Of a stretch of 30,719 nucleotides of DNA, positions 18,069 to 26,141 are shown one piece after another. Where the stretch lies: NCBI GenBank assembly GCA_046482855.1, contig JAWOEH010000126.1, positions 1-30,719 of the forward strand. The letters are read 5' to 3'. Position numbers and translations under genes: made by a program. The notes beneath the pieces are model-generated. The model saw nothing but the letters and a program-made list of their open reading frames with translations. It did not search any database and was not told where the DNA came from. The stretch's first letter is position 1, and every line of letters starts with the position of its first letter. This stretch comes from CAYVSF01 sp046482855. Lineage in GTDB: Bacteria; Bacteroidota; Bacteroidia; Bacteroidales; UBA12077.

Positions 18069-18335
18069 ATGGCTATGCTGTTATTTATAAGTGGACAGGA
18101 AATATTTGTCATTTTTTTAATTGTTTTGTTGCTTTTTGGTGCCAATAAGTTGCCGGAAATAGCCCGTGGCCTTGGGAAAGGAGTGAATGAATTCCGTAAA
18201 GCCACCGACGATATTAAACGAGAGATGCACTCAGAGGTATCCCAGATAAAGGAGAAGGTGGAAGAAACATGGAAGGATGAAGAGAGCCACTCCGAGAAAG
18301 AGGATCCAACCGATACCAATAATCTACAAGGATAA
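18069..18335 (+). CDS. tatA: Twin-arginine translocase component TatA/TatE
   Basis: An 88-residue protein with the TatA layout: a short N-terminal membrane helix (EIFVIFLIVLLLFG), a hinge with the FGANKLPEIARGLGKG motif, an amphipathic helix (VNEFRKATDDIKREM), then a charged tail (KEKVEETWKDEESHSEKEDPTD). It would oligomerise into the pore for folded, twin-Arg-tagged proteins. TatC is not encoded in the window. The stop codon overlaps the next start (TAATG), so translation of the exchanger gene is probably coupled. A TatB-like role cannot be excluded, but Bacteroidetes generally use TatA and TatC only. Confidence 0.93.
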   Translation: MAMLLFISGQEIFVIFLIVLLLFGANKLPEIARGLGKGVNEFRKATDDIKREMHSEVSQIKEKVEETWKDEESHSEKEDPTDTNNLQG

Positions 18336-19270
18336 TGAGTTATTTGTTTTTGATTAGCGGCTTGGTGCTGCTGGTGTTTAGCGGAGATTTTTTGGTAAAA
18401 GGGAGTGTCTCGCTGGCGGGGCATTTTCGTCTCTCAAAATTGGTGGTGGGCATTGTTATTGTATCCATAGGTACTTCGGCGCCGGAATTGGTTGTTAGTG
18501 TTAATGCTGCTCTCAGTGGACATCCCGATATATCATTGGGAAATGTTATCGGTTCAAATATCTCCAATATTGCACTTGTGCTGGGCTTAACGGCTATTAT
18601 TATGCCGGTTCAGGCAAAACGCAAAGGAGTAGTCATCGATTGGGCCATGATGATGTTTGCCAGTGTACTTTTATACCTTTTTGCCCTTGATGATGTCATT
18701 AGTTTTTGGGATGGCAGCCTGTTTTTACTCTTGTTATTTATTTATATAACCTACTCGATATACATATCCCGACGTGAAAATAAAAAATTGGGACAGGTAC
18801 ATGTTAAACCTACTCAAACTCTCATTGTCTCACTAATGTTCGTAGGCGGTGCCGCCATAGGTTTGGTAGTAGGCGCCGACTTGCTGGTTAGGGGAGCCAT
18901 TGGAGTGGCCCGGCAGTTTCAGGTGGATGAACGCGTAATTTCTGTCTCTGTGGTAGCTTTTGGAACAAGTGTTCCCGAACTGGCAACCTCCATAATGGCA
19001 GCAATACGCAAAGAGATTGACATCTTTATCGGAAATATTATTGGTTCCAATATCTTTAATATTCTGGCCATCCTCGGAATTACCGGGTTGATAAAAAATA
19101 TAGAAGTAAACCCTTCAACCCTTTCAAATGATCTCATTTGGATGCTGGGGATTTCTTTCTTATTGTTTCTCTTTTTGCTTCCTCTCCGCAAACGAACAAT
19201 AGGCCGGTGGCAAGGAATGGTATTTGTTTCGCTGTATAGCGTATTTATTTTCCTTGTCTTTGCCGCCTGA
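18335..19270 (+). CDS. Na+/Ca2+ exchanger family protein (CaCA, YrbG-like)
   Basis: A 311-residue inner-membrane cation exchanger with about ten membrane helices and the two inverted alpha repeats of the CaCA superfamily. Repeat 1 has GTSAPELVVSVNAAL and GNVIGSNISNIALVLG. Repeat 2 has GTSVPELATSIMAAI and GNIIGSNIFNILAILG. The Glu and Asn/Ser residues of these motifs bind the transported ions. A short loop with SRRENKKLGQVHVKP separates the halves. The start codon overlaps the tatA stop. Transported ion (Ca2+ or another divalent cation, against Na+ or H+) is inferred from the family. Confidence 0.93.
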   Translation: MSYLFLISGLVLLVFSGDFLVKGSVSLAGHFRLSKLVVGIVIVSIGTSAPELVVSVNAALSGHPDISLGNVIGSNISNIALVLGLTAIIMPVQAKRKGVVIDWAMMMFASVLLYLFALDDVISFWDGSLFLLLLFIYITYSIYISRRENKKLGQVHVKPTQTLIVSLMFVGGAAIGLVVGADLLVRGAIGVARQFQVDERVISVSVVAFGTSVPELATSIMAAIRKEIDIFIGNIIGSNIFNILAILGITGLIKNIEVNPSTLSNDLIWMLGISFLLFLFLLPLRKRTIGRWQGMVFVSLYSVFIFLVFAA

Positions 19271-19298
19271 TGAATGGGGATTTCTAAGGGGATAAATT

Positions 19299-21779
19299 AT
19301 GAGAATACACATGTTAGTCGGAGCTTTGCTCCTTATTTTTCTGTCGCAAGTTGCCTTTTCAGCAAATCGCAGCCGCACCAAAGCTGATAGTTTATATAAA
19401 AGCCGCCATATGGAGGCTCTACGTATTAGTCAACAAGTAAAGATCGACGGGAACTTGAGTGAACCCTTCTGGCAGGATGCTTCTGCTGCCTCCGGATTTT
19501 ATACTTACGAACCCACCATGGGGATGCCTGCAAGCCAAAACTCTCAGGTGAAAATGGCCTATGATGATAATGCCATTTACATCGCTGCAAAACTGTTTGA
19601 TTCCTCTCCCGATAGTATTTTAACAGGTCTTAGTAAACGTGATGAATATATTGTTAATGCCGATCGTTTTTGGATAACATTAAATCCTTATAACGACGGG
19701 AAAAATATTTTTCGCTTTGAAGTGACAGCTGCTAATGTCCAAACCGACATACGCATCTCCGACGGTCGACACGACCGGGCTTGGAATGCCGTATGGGAAA
19801 GTGAAGTGAGAATAACTGATGATGGTTGGTTTGTGGAGTTGCGAATTCCTTATGATGCCATTCGTTTTCCGGGAACACAACATCAACTTTGGGGTGTTAA
19901 TTATTGGCGACAAGTGGCCCGAAGTCGAGAAGTCTGCACTTGGAATTTTGTGGATCGTACCCTCGAGGATCAAGGGAGTCAGGTGGGGCTTATACATGGT
20001 ATCTCTGATATTAAAGCTCCGTTTCGGCTGGCTCTTTTTCCCTATACCTCAGCCTACCTGAATAAAGATAGTGAAAGCACCTCTTACAGCTATTCCGCAG
20101 GGATGGATTTGAAATATGGTATTAACGAGAGTTTTACCCTGGATATGATTCTTATTCCTGATTTTGGCCAACGTAAATCCGATAATAAAGTACTCAACTT
20201 ATCGCCCTTTGAGGTGAAGTATAATGAGAATCGGCCCTTTTTTACCGAAGGTATCGACCTGTTTAATAAAGCCGGTCTCTTCTACTCACGGCGTATTGGA
20301 GCGCAACCAGGAGGGTATTATGATGTTGAAAATGACTTGGAACAGGGCGAGACAATTGAAGACAATCCGCAGGAGGCAAAATTAATCAATGCCACAAAGA
20401 TTAGTGGACGAAATAAAAAAGGGTTGGGAATAGGCTTTTTTGAAGCAATAACAGCTAATACCTATGCAGTCATCGAGAAGAAGGAAGGAGGGGAGCGTAA
20501 GTATCTCACAGAACCCCTTACCAACTATAACATGCTTGTAGTAGACAAAAATTTTGGGGATTACTCCTATGTAAACCTGATAAATACCAATTATTATCAA
20601 CCGGATACGCGTGAAATGGCAAATGTTGCGGGGTCAGCTTTTAAACTTTCGGACAGGGATAATGTATTTGCCTTTCAGGGGGTAGCTTCCTACAGTACTG
20701 TTTATGATGAACTTTCCAATGCCCCGGAGGCCGGTCAGCGTTTAGATGTGAGGATGGGCAAAGTAAGCGGGCAACTGCAGTACGATTATCGATTGAAGTT
20801 AATGACGGAGGAGTACACACATAATTATATGGGGTATCTACGTCGAAATAACCAGTTGGCTCACGAAGTCGGCTTCCGCTATGGCGTTTATGAACCTCAT
20901 GGTATTTTCATGAGCTGGTCAACGAACCTGGATGCTGAGTATGAAAGTTTATGGAAACCTCGCCGGTTTACTAGCTTGCACCTTCAGTGGAATGCACGTG
21001 CAACTTTTGCCAACTATATGTCGATGGGGGTTTGGTCGAGTTTTAGCCCCATGGAGCGAAATGATTATTATGAAGCGCGACAAGAAGACTTTAAGGTATT
21101 TGATCGGCCTGCGTCCTACTGGTATAAGTTTTGGTTTTCATCTGATTATCGGAAAACGTTTGCCCTCGATGCACAAATTGGAACTTCCAAGGGCTATGCA
21201 CACGGGTTTTTTTATCGTCTCAGGCCTCGTGTGCAGGTGAGCGATAAAATGAATTTTCACTATACCTTTGACTATGATGAACGAACAGGTGAGCGCGGCT
21301 ATGTTACGGAGCTCACTTCTGCCGCCGATACCGCTATTGTTTTTGGAAAACGTAACAAGCAAACCATAACTAATTCTTTGGAAAGTTCCTATGTGTTTAA
21401 TAATAAGACCTCTTTAACTCTTAATATGCGGCACTACTGGTCTGAGGTAGACTATAACCGGTATTATTTGCTCCAGGCTAGTGGTGATCTTGCCGATACT
21501 GATAGGTATGACGAAAACAGCGACTTTAATTTTAATGTTTTTAATGTTGATCTGGTTTTTTCGTGGAACTTTGCTCCTGGAAGCTTCTTTAATATCGTTT
21601 GGAAAAATTCCATACTGCAGGAAGGCGAGATATTAAACGATCAGTTTTATAATTTTAGCCGAAATTTTGAGGAAACTTTCCGGTACGAAAACATGGCTAA
21701 TAGTTTATCTTTTAAGATCTCCTATTACTTGGACTATAAACAACTTTTTAATCGTCGTGGTCAGGATGCTGCTACCTGA
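19299..21779 (+). CDS. DUF5916 outer-membrane protein with CBM9-like N-terminal domain
   Basis: An 826-residue exported protein. Signal peptide MRIHMLVGALLLIFLSQVAFSA precedes a carbohydrate-binding-module-9-like beta domain at about 42-235 (ALRISQQVKIDGNLSEPFWQDA ... VKMAYDDNAIYIAAKLFD ... DRFWITLNPYNDGKNIFRFEV). The remainder is DUF5916 and reads like an outer-membrane barrel: alternating strands such as QLQYDYRLKLMTEEY and a late SLSFKISYYLDY. The DUF5916 landmark FGQRKSDNKVLNLSPFEVKYNENRPFFTEG is intact. Function is not established; sugar or glycan interaction is only suggested by the N-terminal fold. It lies 28 nt after the exchanger gene and probably shares its mRNA. Confidence 0.88.
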   Translation: MRIHMLVGALLLIFLSQVAFSANRSRTKADSLYKSRHMEALRISQQVKIDGNLSEPFWQDASAASGFYTYEPTMGMPASQNSQVKMAYDDNAIYIAAKLFDSSPDSILTGLSKRDEYIVNADRFWITLNPYNDGKNIFRFEVTAANVQTDIRISDGRHDRAWNAVWESEVRITDDGWFVELRIPYDAIRFPGTQHQLWGVNYWRQVARSREVCTWNFVDRTLEDQGSQVGLIHGISDIKAPFRLALFPYTSAYLNKDSESTSYSYSAGMDLKYGINESFTLDMILIPDFGQRKSDNKVLNLSPFEVKYNENRPFFTEGIDLFNKAGLFYSRRIGAQPGGYYDVENDLEQGETIEDNPQEAKLINATKISGRNKKGLGIGFFEAITANTYAVIEKKEGGERKYLTEPLTNYNMLVVDKNFGDYSYVNLINTNYYQPDTREMANVAGSAFKLSDRDNVFAFQGVASYSTVYDELSNAPEAGQRLDVRMGKVSGQLQYDYRLKLMTEEYTHNYMGYLRRNNQLAHEVGFRYGVYEPHGIFMSWSTNLDAEYESLWKPRRFTSLHLQWNARATFANYMSMGVWSSFSPMERNDYYEARQEDFKVFDRPASYWYKFWFSSDYRKTFALDAQIGTSKGYAHGFFYRLRPRVQVSDKMNFHYTFDYDERTGERGYVTELTSAADTAIVFGKRNKQTITNSLESSYVFNNKTSLTLNMRHYWSEVDYNRYYLLQASGDLADTDRYDENSDFNFNVFNVDLVFSWNFAPGSFFNIVWKNSILQEGEILNDQFYNFSRNFEETFRYENMANSLSFKISYYLDYKQLFNRRGQDAAT

Positions 21780-21923
21780 TAGCGATTGACTTTATAGAAA
21801 ATCACTATTGTTCGGTAATCCTACATGCTATTCGTTTAGATTGCTGAATTACGTTACCAATGACGAGTATTTAGAACAAAGTAATAAGCTAAAACTTCAA
21901 TAGATTATTCCGCCTTGCTAAGA

Positions 21924-21931
21924 TAGCTTTG
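21924..21931 (+). promoter_or_regulatory. Candidate -7 promoter box (TAGCTTTG) of the lolD operon
   Basis: Exact TAnnTTTG in the 222-base gap between the DUF5916 gene and lolD, about 70 nt before the lolD ATG. No -33 TTTG seen at the usual spacing. The remainder of the gap holds no gene or strong hairpin that I can see. Confidence 0.4.
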
Positions 21932-22001
21932 GCAACTCTTTTTTCTGCCTGGTGAATTGTAATGAAATTGTTGTATTTTAGTGCCTCAAGAATTTACAGG
22001 C

Positions 22002-22655
22002 ATGATAAAAGCACAGCAGATAGAGAAATCGTATGGAAAGCTAAAGGTTTTAAAGGGGATTGATCTTACCGTGGAGCAAGGAGAGGTGTTGTCGATTGTT
22101 GGTGCCAGTGGAGCCGGAAAAACTACCTTGCTGCAAATTTTGGGAACTTTAAGCCGACCCGAATCAGGCACATTGGTCTACGACGATGTGGAGGTAAACA
22201 CCCTGCGCGACGCTGCCCTTGCCGACTTTCGAAATCGGCATATGGGATTTGTTTTTCAGTTTCATCACCTTTTGCCAGAGTTTACAGCCCTAGAAAATGT
22301 ATGTATCCCTGGTTTTATTGGTAAGCGAGACAGGAAGGAAGTGGAAGATCAGGCACGTGAACTGCTGAGCTTCTTGAAACTCGAAAATCGCTTGTCGCAT
22401 AAGCCTAAAGAAGTCTCTGGTGGTGAGCAACAGCGTGTAGCCGTGGCTCGTGCGTTGTTAAATAAACCGAAGGTATTGTTTGCCGATGAACCTTCAGGAA
22501 ATCTTGATTCCCAAAATAAGGATGAGTTACATAAACTCTTTTTTGAGTTGCGCGATAAGTACAACCCTTCCATAATTATTGTTACGCACGACGCGCAATT
22601 AGCCGATATGGCCGACAGAAAATTGGTCATGAAAGACGGTATGTTTGTTTCGTAG
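22002..22655 (+). CDS. lolD: ABC transporter ATPase, LolD type
   Basis: A 217-residue ATPase. Walker A GASGAGKT is at 34-41, Q-loop Gln at 86, signature SGGEQQ at 139-144, Walker B VLFADE at 158-163 and the switch His at 196 (VTHD). The LolD-type stretch FQFHHLLPEFTALENV lies at 85-100. LolD energises LolCE-type permeases that release lipoproteins from the inner membrane. No permease partner is adjacent. It could equally serve another MacB-type permease, such as the one at 11801-13150. The frame extends to a GTG at 21981, but MIKAQQIEKSYG from the ATG at 22002 matches the normal family N-terminus. Confidence 0.87.
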   Translation: MIKAQQIEKSYGKLKVLKGIDLTVEQGEVLSIVGASGAGKTTLLQILGTLSRPESGTLVYDDVEVNTLRDAALADFRNRHMGFVFQFHHLLPEFTALENVCIPGFIGKRDRKEVEDQARELLSFLKLENRLSHKPKEVSGGEQQRVAVARALLNKPKVLFADEPSGNLDSQNKDELHKLFFELRDKYNPSIIIVTHDAQLADMADRKLVMKDGMFVS

Positions 22656-22690
22656 ATCTGGCTGTTATACTTTGAAAAGGGGAGTCTTTT

Positions 22691-23476
22691 ATGTCGTTAA
22701 GCGTTAATGTACCTTTCCCGGAGCTTAAAGAGTTTTTAGAGGAGAAATATTTCCAGTATGCTACCAAGAGCTTTATTGAGCGTGATCCTATTTCCATTCC
22801 GCACAGTTTTACTAAACCTCAAGATATAGAGATTGCCGGATTTCTATCGGCTACACTTGCCTGGGGACAGCGGGCAACCATCATTAAGAATATGCACAAA
22901 TTACTGGCGTTGATGGAGCATGCTCCCTACGAGTTTCTTATGCAAGCTCATGAGGAGGATTTTATGCGTTTTCAACAGTTTGTGCATCGAACCTTTAATG
23001 GGGAGGATTGCCGGTTCTTCCTACGGGCTTTGCAGTATATTTATCGCACGGGTGGGGGACTAGGACAGGTTTTTCAAGAGGGCTGGAACGAGACGAAAAG
23101 TATGCCACAAACTATTGCCCGCGTGCGAGAGCAATTTTTTGCCATTGACCATCCTCTGCGATCGCGCAAGCATTTTGCCGATGTCCAAAAAGGCTCAGCC
23201 GGCAAGCGACTGAATATGTACCTGCGATGGATGGTGCGCCCCGTAGATGGAGGCGTTGACTTTGGCTTGTGGCCCGGAATACCTAGTTCGGCTCTCTATT
23301 TGCCTTTGGATGTGCACAGCGGTCGCGTAGCTCGTAAATTAGGGTTGCTTACACGCAAGCAAAACGATTGGAAAGCCGTTGATGAGGTTACGAGTAATCT
23401 TCGTAAACTGGATCCTGTGGATCCGGTGAAGTATGATTACGCGCTTTTTGGTTTGGGTGTTTTTGAAAAGTTCTAG
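22691..23476 (+). CDS. TIGR02757 (DUF2400) family protein
   Basis: A 261-residue cytoplasmic protein recognised as TIGR02757 from its landmarks: DPISIPHSFTKPQDIEIAGFLSATLAWGQRATIIKN near the N-terminus, SAGKRLNMYLRWMVRPVDGGVDFGLW, and LYLPLDVHSGRVARKLGLL toward the end. No function is established for the family. A helical, DNA-glycosylase-like fold has occurred to me because of the LRWMVR...DVHxxR layout, but this is not demonstrated. It lies 35 nt after lolD, and its stop codon is one base before the trmN6 start, so the three genes are very likely one operon. Confidence 0.85.
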   Translation: MSLSVNVPFPELKEFLEEKYFQYATKSFIERDPISIPHSFTKPQDIEIAGFLSATLAWGQRATIIKNMHKLLALMEHAPYEFLMQAHEEDFMRFQQFVHRTFNGEDCRFFLRALQYIYRTGGGLGQVFQEGWNETKSMPQTIARVREQFFAIDHPLRSRKHFADVQKGSAGKRLNMYLRWMVRPVDGGVDFGLWPGIPSSALYLPLDVHSGRVARKLGLLTRKQNDWKAVDEVTSNLRKLDPVDPVKYDYALFGLGVFEKF

Positions 23477-23477
23477 C

Positions 23478-24191
23478 ATGGCAGCAAATCCCTACTTCCG
23501 TTTTAAGCAATTTACCGTGTGGCACGACAAGTGTGCTATGAAAGTGGGCACCGACAGTGTTTTGCTGGGTGCCTGGTGCGAGTTGCCGCAGGCTGCCCGC
23601 GTATTGGATATTGGTGCCGGAACAGGGCTGTTGTCCCTGATGATGGCACAAAGAGGTGCCCACAAGGTAGATGCTGTGGAGATAAACCCTTATGCAGCCT
23701 TGCAAGCCCGTGAAAATGTGTTGAATAGTCGCTGGTCGGGAGAAATAACCGTTTATAATCAACCATTACAAATGTTTGAAACGCAAAATTCGGGGTATGA
23801 TGTAATTTTGACGAATCCCCCTTTTTTTCACGAGAGCTTTTTGCCATCGACAGATGCCCGGGCACAGGCCCGGCATAGTACCCAATTGCCACTTACTGCT
23901 CTGCTTACAGCTGTAGCAAACTTGCTAAACAGTAAGGGACTTTTTCATATTGTGTTACCTGCCGAACAAATGTTGCTTTTTTTAGAGAAAGCTGCCACTC
24001 ACCACTTGTATCTTAATGGGTGCTTATACGTGCATCCACGCCCCGAATCGCCGGCCAATCGTGTACTAATGACCTTAAGTTATACCAAGAAAAAACCGGG
24101 AGCCGACAAATTATCCATTCGTCAGTCCCGGAGTAATGATTATCACAAGGCCTATTTAGATCTTACCCGTGAATTTTATTTGTATGCCTAA
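23478..24191 (+). CDS. trmN6: tRNA1(Val) (adenine-37-N6)-methyltransferase
   Basis: A 237-residue SAM-dependent methyltransferase of the YfiC/TrmN6 family, which methylates A37 next to the anticodon of tRNA1-Val. It has FRFKQFTVWHDKCAMKVGTDSVLLGAW at 7-33, the SAM-binding motif LDIGAGTG at 43-50, and the adenine-N6 catalytic motif NPPFF at 113-117. The ATG at 23478 is one base after the TIGR02757 stop; an in-frame ATG at 23433 lies within that gene and is not needed. The stop codon overlaps the stop of the convergent dehydrogenase gene on the other strand. The target is inferred from the family; other N6-adenine substrates are possible. Confidence 0.85.
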   Translation: MAANPYFRFKQFTVWHDKCAMKVGTDSVLLGAWCELPQAARVLDIGAGTGLLSLMMAQRGAHKVDAVEINPYAALQARENVLNSRWSGEITVYNQPLQMFETQNSGYDVILTNPPFFHESFLPSTDARAQARHSTQLPLTALLTAVANLLNSKGLFHIVLPAEQMLLFLEKAATHHLYLNGCLYVHPRPESPANRVLMTLSYTKKKPGADKLSIRQSRSNDYHKAYLDLTREFYLYA

Positions 24192-25528
24192 TGCAGGGGG
24201 ATCTCTTCTTCAATGAATTCAATGCCAAAATCCTTTAGTTCGTTCAAAACCGGTTGGTAAATATCGGGTTTGGTCGGAATCACCACTCCTGTGGCTTTAA
24301 TTGTTCCGGTTAGGAGTAACTTGGTGGCAATCGCCACGGGGATGCCAACAGTTATGGACATGGCTGTATGCACTTTGTCTTTGCCTCTGACTATGAGGGA
24401 GGAGAGTTTGCGTTTGCGTTCCCCCGATTTGTTTGTATAATCAAACTGGTGCTGCATCACGATCATATCTTTATCATGTTCCCCCAGAGCCCATTTTTCA
24501 ACCAGTAGTTTTTGTAATACTTGAGCCGGTGTGCCCTCTTTTAGCCCGATGGGGGTTTCGTTAAATATCCCCAACCAGGTAAGTTTTTGCATCACTTCAT
24601 CGTGTGGAGGAAGATTCAGGTAGGAGGCCAGTTTTTCTTCCGTACTTGTGCCTCCATCCGCGGGGAGAAAGCTTTCCATGAAATCGCGGTAGGTCATTTT
24701 TTCTATCTGATCCAGCTTATAGGTATCGTCTGTGGCGCCTAGCTGCACAAAAACATTCCAGGCATCGCAGTAGCCGGGTCGGCGTAGAGTGCCTCTTAAT
24801 ATCGTTGGAATATTGGGAAGATCATAGGTTTCCCGGTAGCCCAGCGAATCGCGATTGGGGTACATCTCAAAGTTGCCCAGATCCAGCACGCTTAGTGATC
24901 TGTAGCGTCGGAAAAGTTGATGATAAGGCACATATTTTACCTGTCCCTTTTCCAAATAGCGGGCAGTGGATTGGCCTGCTACCACAACATTACGAGGATT
25001 CCAGGTGAATTTGTAATGCCAGGGATTGGTGTCGTATTCAGGGGCAATTAATCCGCCGGTGCTTGAGTAGAAAGCTTCAAGTGTACCGCCTTCGGCTTTT
25101 ATTTGGTCAATTACTTGCATAGCCGACATGTGATCGATACCCGGATCTACGCCAATTTCATTTAATAGCAAAAGCCCCTTGTTTTTAGCCTCTTCATTCA
25201 GGGTCTTTACTTCTGCCGACACATAGGAGGCTGTAATCATGTGTTTGTTATGAGCCACGCAAGTGTTGGCCACCATCGGGTGGAAACGTGCTGGTAACAT
25301 GGAGATAATGACAGTGGCATTGGCTACTTCATCGGTTACCTGCTGTTCGTTGAAAACGTCGAAAGCAAAGGCTTCACCATGTTTGTGAGTCCCGATTTTT
25401 TGCTGGGCCGTAGCTAAGTCTTTATCTCCCACACGCACTATCCATTGGTGTTTGGGAGCGTTATCTAACAGGTATTGAATTAGGCTGGAAGCCGATAAAC
25501 CGGCTCCTAAGATGAGAATTTTGTTCAT
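24188..25528 (-). CDS. Saccharopine dehydrogenase family protein
   Basis: A 446-residue NAD(P)-binding oxidoreductase. The Rossmann motif ILGAGLSASSLIQYL begins at residue 5. Other landmarks are VISMLPARFHPMVANTCVAHNKHMITASYVSAE and the substrate-side motif LLLNEIGVDPGIDHMSAMQVID. The C-terminal saccharopine dehydrogenase domain includes STGGLIAPEYDTNPWHYKFTWNPRNVVVAGQSTARY, close to Lys9-type enzymes. Family members act on saccharopine or related amino-acid conjugates in lysine or polyamine metabolism; the actual substrate is not clear. The ATG at 25528 is chosen over the in-frame GTG at 25555 because it places the nucleotide-binding strand directly at the N-terminus. It is transcribed alone and convergently with trmN6, overlapping it by 4 bases. 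Confidence 0.85.
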   Translation of the reverse strand: MNKILILGAGLSASSLIQYLLDNAPKHQWIVRVGDKDLATAQQKIGTHKHGEAFAFDVFNEQQVTDEVANATVIISMLPARFHPMVANTCVAHNKHMITASYVSAEVKTLNEEAKNKGLLLLNEIGVDPGIDHMSAMQVIDQIKAEGGTLEAFYSSTGGLIAPEYDTNPWHYKFTWNPRNVVVAGQSTARYLEKGQVKYVPYHQLFRRYRSLSVLDLGNFEMYPNRDSLGYRETYDLPNIPTILRGTLRRPGYCDAWNVFVQLGATDDTYKLDQIEKMTYRDFMESFLPADGGTSTEEKLASYLNLPPHDEVMQKLTWLGIFNETPIGLKEGTPAQVLQKLLVEKWALGEHDKDMIVMQHQFDYTNKSGERKRKLSSLIVRGKDKVHTAMSITVGIPVAIATKLLLTGTIKATGVVIPTKPDIYQPVLNELKDFGIEFIEEEIPLH

Positions 25529-25620
25529 AAGAACGATTTTAGGGTTATTACACACACTGCTTCCAGGGTAATTGTTTCTGAAGCGTACCTGAAAATTATA
25601 ATTTTTTTTGCACGAAGCAA

Positions 25621-25661
25621 CACAATTGGTCCATTTTATTTGGCCTTGAGGGCAAATTGTG
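25621..25661. repeat. Inverted repeat upstream of the dehydrogenase gene
   Basis: CACAATT at 25621-25627 is complementary to AATTGTG at 25655-25661. A second small hairpin (GCC TTGAG GGC, flanked by TTT and AAA) is nested inside. It is about 95 nt upstream of the dehydrogenase ATG. It could be an operator or a cruciform; nothing identifies the factor. Confidence 0.35.
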
Positions 25662-25708
25662 TTTGAAAGAGCGTTTTTATGCGTATATCAGGCAATTGAT
25701 GGAAAAGA

Positions 25709-25739
25709 AAAGAGGGTATCTGTGTGGGATACCCTCTTT
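25709..25739 (-). terminator. 12-bp hairpin, terminator-like on the leftward strand
   Basis: AAAGAGGGTATC at 25709-25720 pairs perfectly with GATACCCTCTTT at 25728-25739 around a 7-base loop. Leftward it is followed by TCTTTTCC, a usable T tract; rightward by ATAGCATTTTC. It could equally be the 5' hairpin of a rightward RNA. Confidence 0.5.
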
Positions 25740-25864
25740 ATAGCATTTTCTTGTTAGGAAAGTTGATTGTCTGTGTGTGTGAAATTTTGAAATTTCAGAA
25801 TTGTTGCTTATATTTATAGCAACGAATTTAACCCCTAAAAATTTATCTATTCGAAAATGCTAAG

Positions 25865-25897
25865 AAATCCTTGCTAACCCCATGCAAGGATTTTTTT
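25865..25897 (+). terminator. Rho-independent terminator with no annotated gene upstream
   Basis: AAATCCTTGC at 25865-25874 pairs with GCAAGGATTT at 25884-25893 (10 bp, 9-base loop). An unbroken run of seven T spans 25891-25897, of which four follow the stem. It is in a divergent intergenic region with no rightward protein gene before it, so it implies a short noncoding transcript. Confidence 0.7.
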
Positions 25898-25904
25898 CTT
25901 GACA

Positions 25905-25912
25905 CAAATCTA
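25905..25912 (-). promoter_or_regulatory. -7-like box (TAGATTTG) on the leftward strand
   Basis: Exact TAnnTTTG match just outside the structured RNA domain, pointing leftward. The -33 position reads TGTA, a poor match. A transcript from here would begin near 25898. Confidence 0.35.
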
Positions 25913-25957
25913 CGCTTTTTTCTATACGCAGTACATAACAGGGACATGTTGTGAAAA

Positions 25958-25991
25958 ATGTTTTTCTGTTATTGCAATAACAGAAAAACAT
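25958..25991. repeat. Perfect 34-bp palindrome
   Basis: ATGTTTTTCTGTTATTG (25958-25974) is followed directly by its exact reverse complement (25975-25991). T-rich sequence comes first in the arm, so it does not have terminator polarity. It lies about 210 bases upstream of mutS. A binding site for a dimeric protein, a cruciform, or an RNA hairpin with a TGCA loop are all possible. Confidence 0.8.
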
Positions 25992-26141
25992 AAAGTGCTA
26001 AAATAAAGATGTTTGATATTGTGTTTTCGAACTCGAGGTATCGATTATTTTACTTTTTTTAACAATTTATTAAGATTCGTTGTTGTTCATAAATCCTTAA
26101 TTATTCCCTTTTATTTGTAGCCTGATACTGGTTTATAGTAT

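Larger units (their letters stand above)
25700..25900. ncRNA. Candidate small structured RNA (strand uncertain)
   Basis: A 10-bp long-range helix joins TAGCATTTTC at 25741-25750 to GAAAATGCTA at 25853-25862. Inside it a second helix (TTAGG 25754-25758 with CCTAA 25834-25838) encloses two hairpins: GAAATTTTGAAATTTC at 25781-25796, and AATTGTTGCT/AGCAACGAATT at 25799-25828 with one bulged G. Terminator-like hairpins flank the domain. If rightward, the RNA ends at the 25865-25897 terminator, with a weak start signal TTTG (25662-25665) and TATATCAG (25684-25691). If leftward, an exact -7 box TAGATTTG at 25912-25905 would start it and the 25709-25739 hairpin would end it. Either way it would be about 190-200 nt. 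The nested closed-helix shape recalls 6S RNA but I cannot assign it. Confidence 0.5.

Noticed and set aside
18707..18727. GATGGCAGCCTGTTTTT, resembling the secDF terminator's right arm
   Set aside because: It is coding sequence of the cation exchanger (WDGSLF) and lacks the complementary left arm.
21901..21950. TTGC...GCAA hairpin with a T run as a terminator before lolD
   Set aside because: The stem is only about 4 bp and conflicts with the -7 box TAGCTTTG at the same place.
25700..25900. Firm naming of the structured RNA as 6S, SRP or RNase P RNA
   Set aside because: No conserved signature of these RNAs was recognised by eye; a covariance-model search is needed before naming it.
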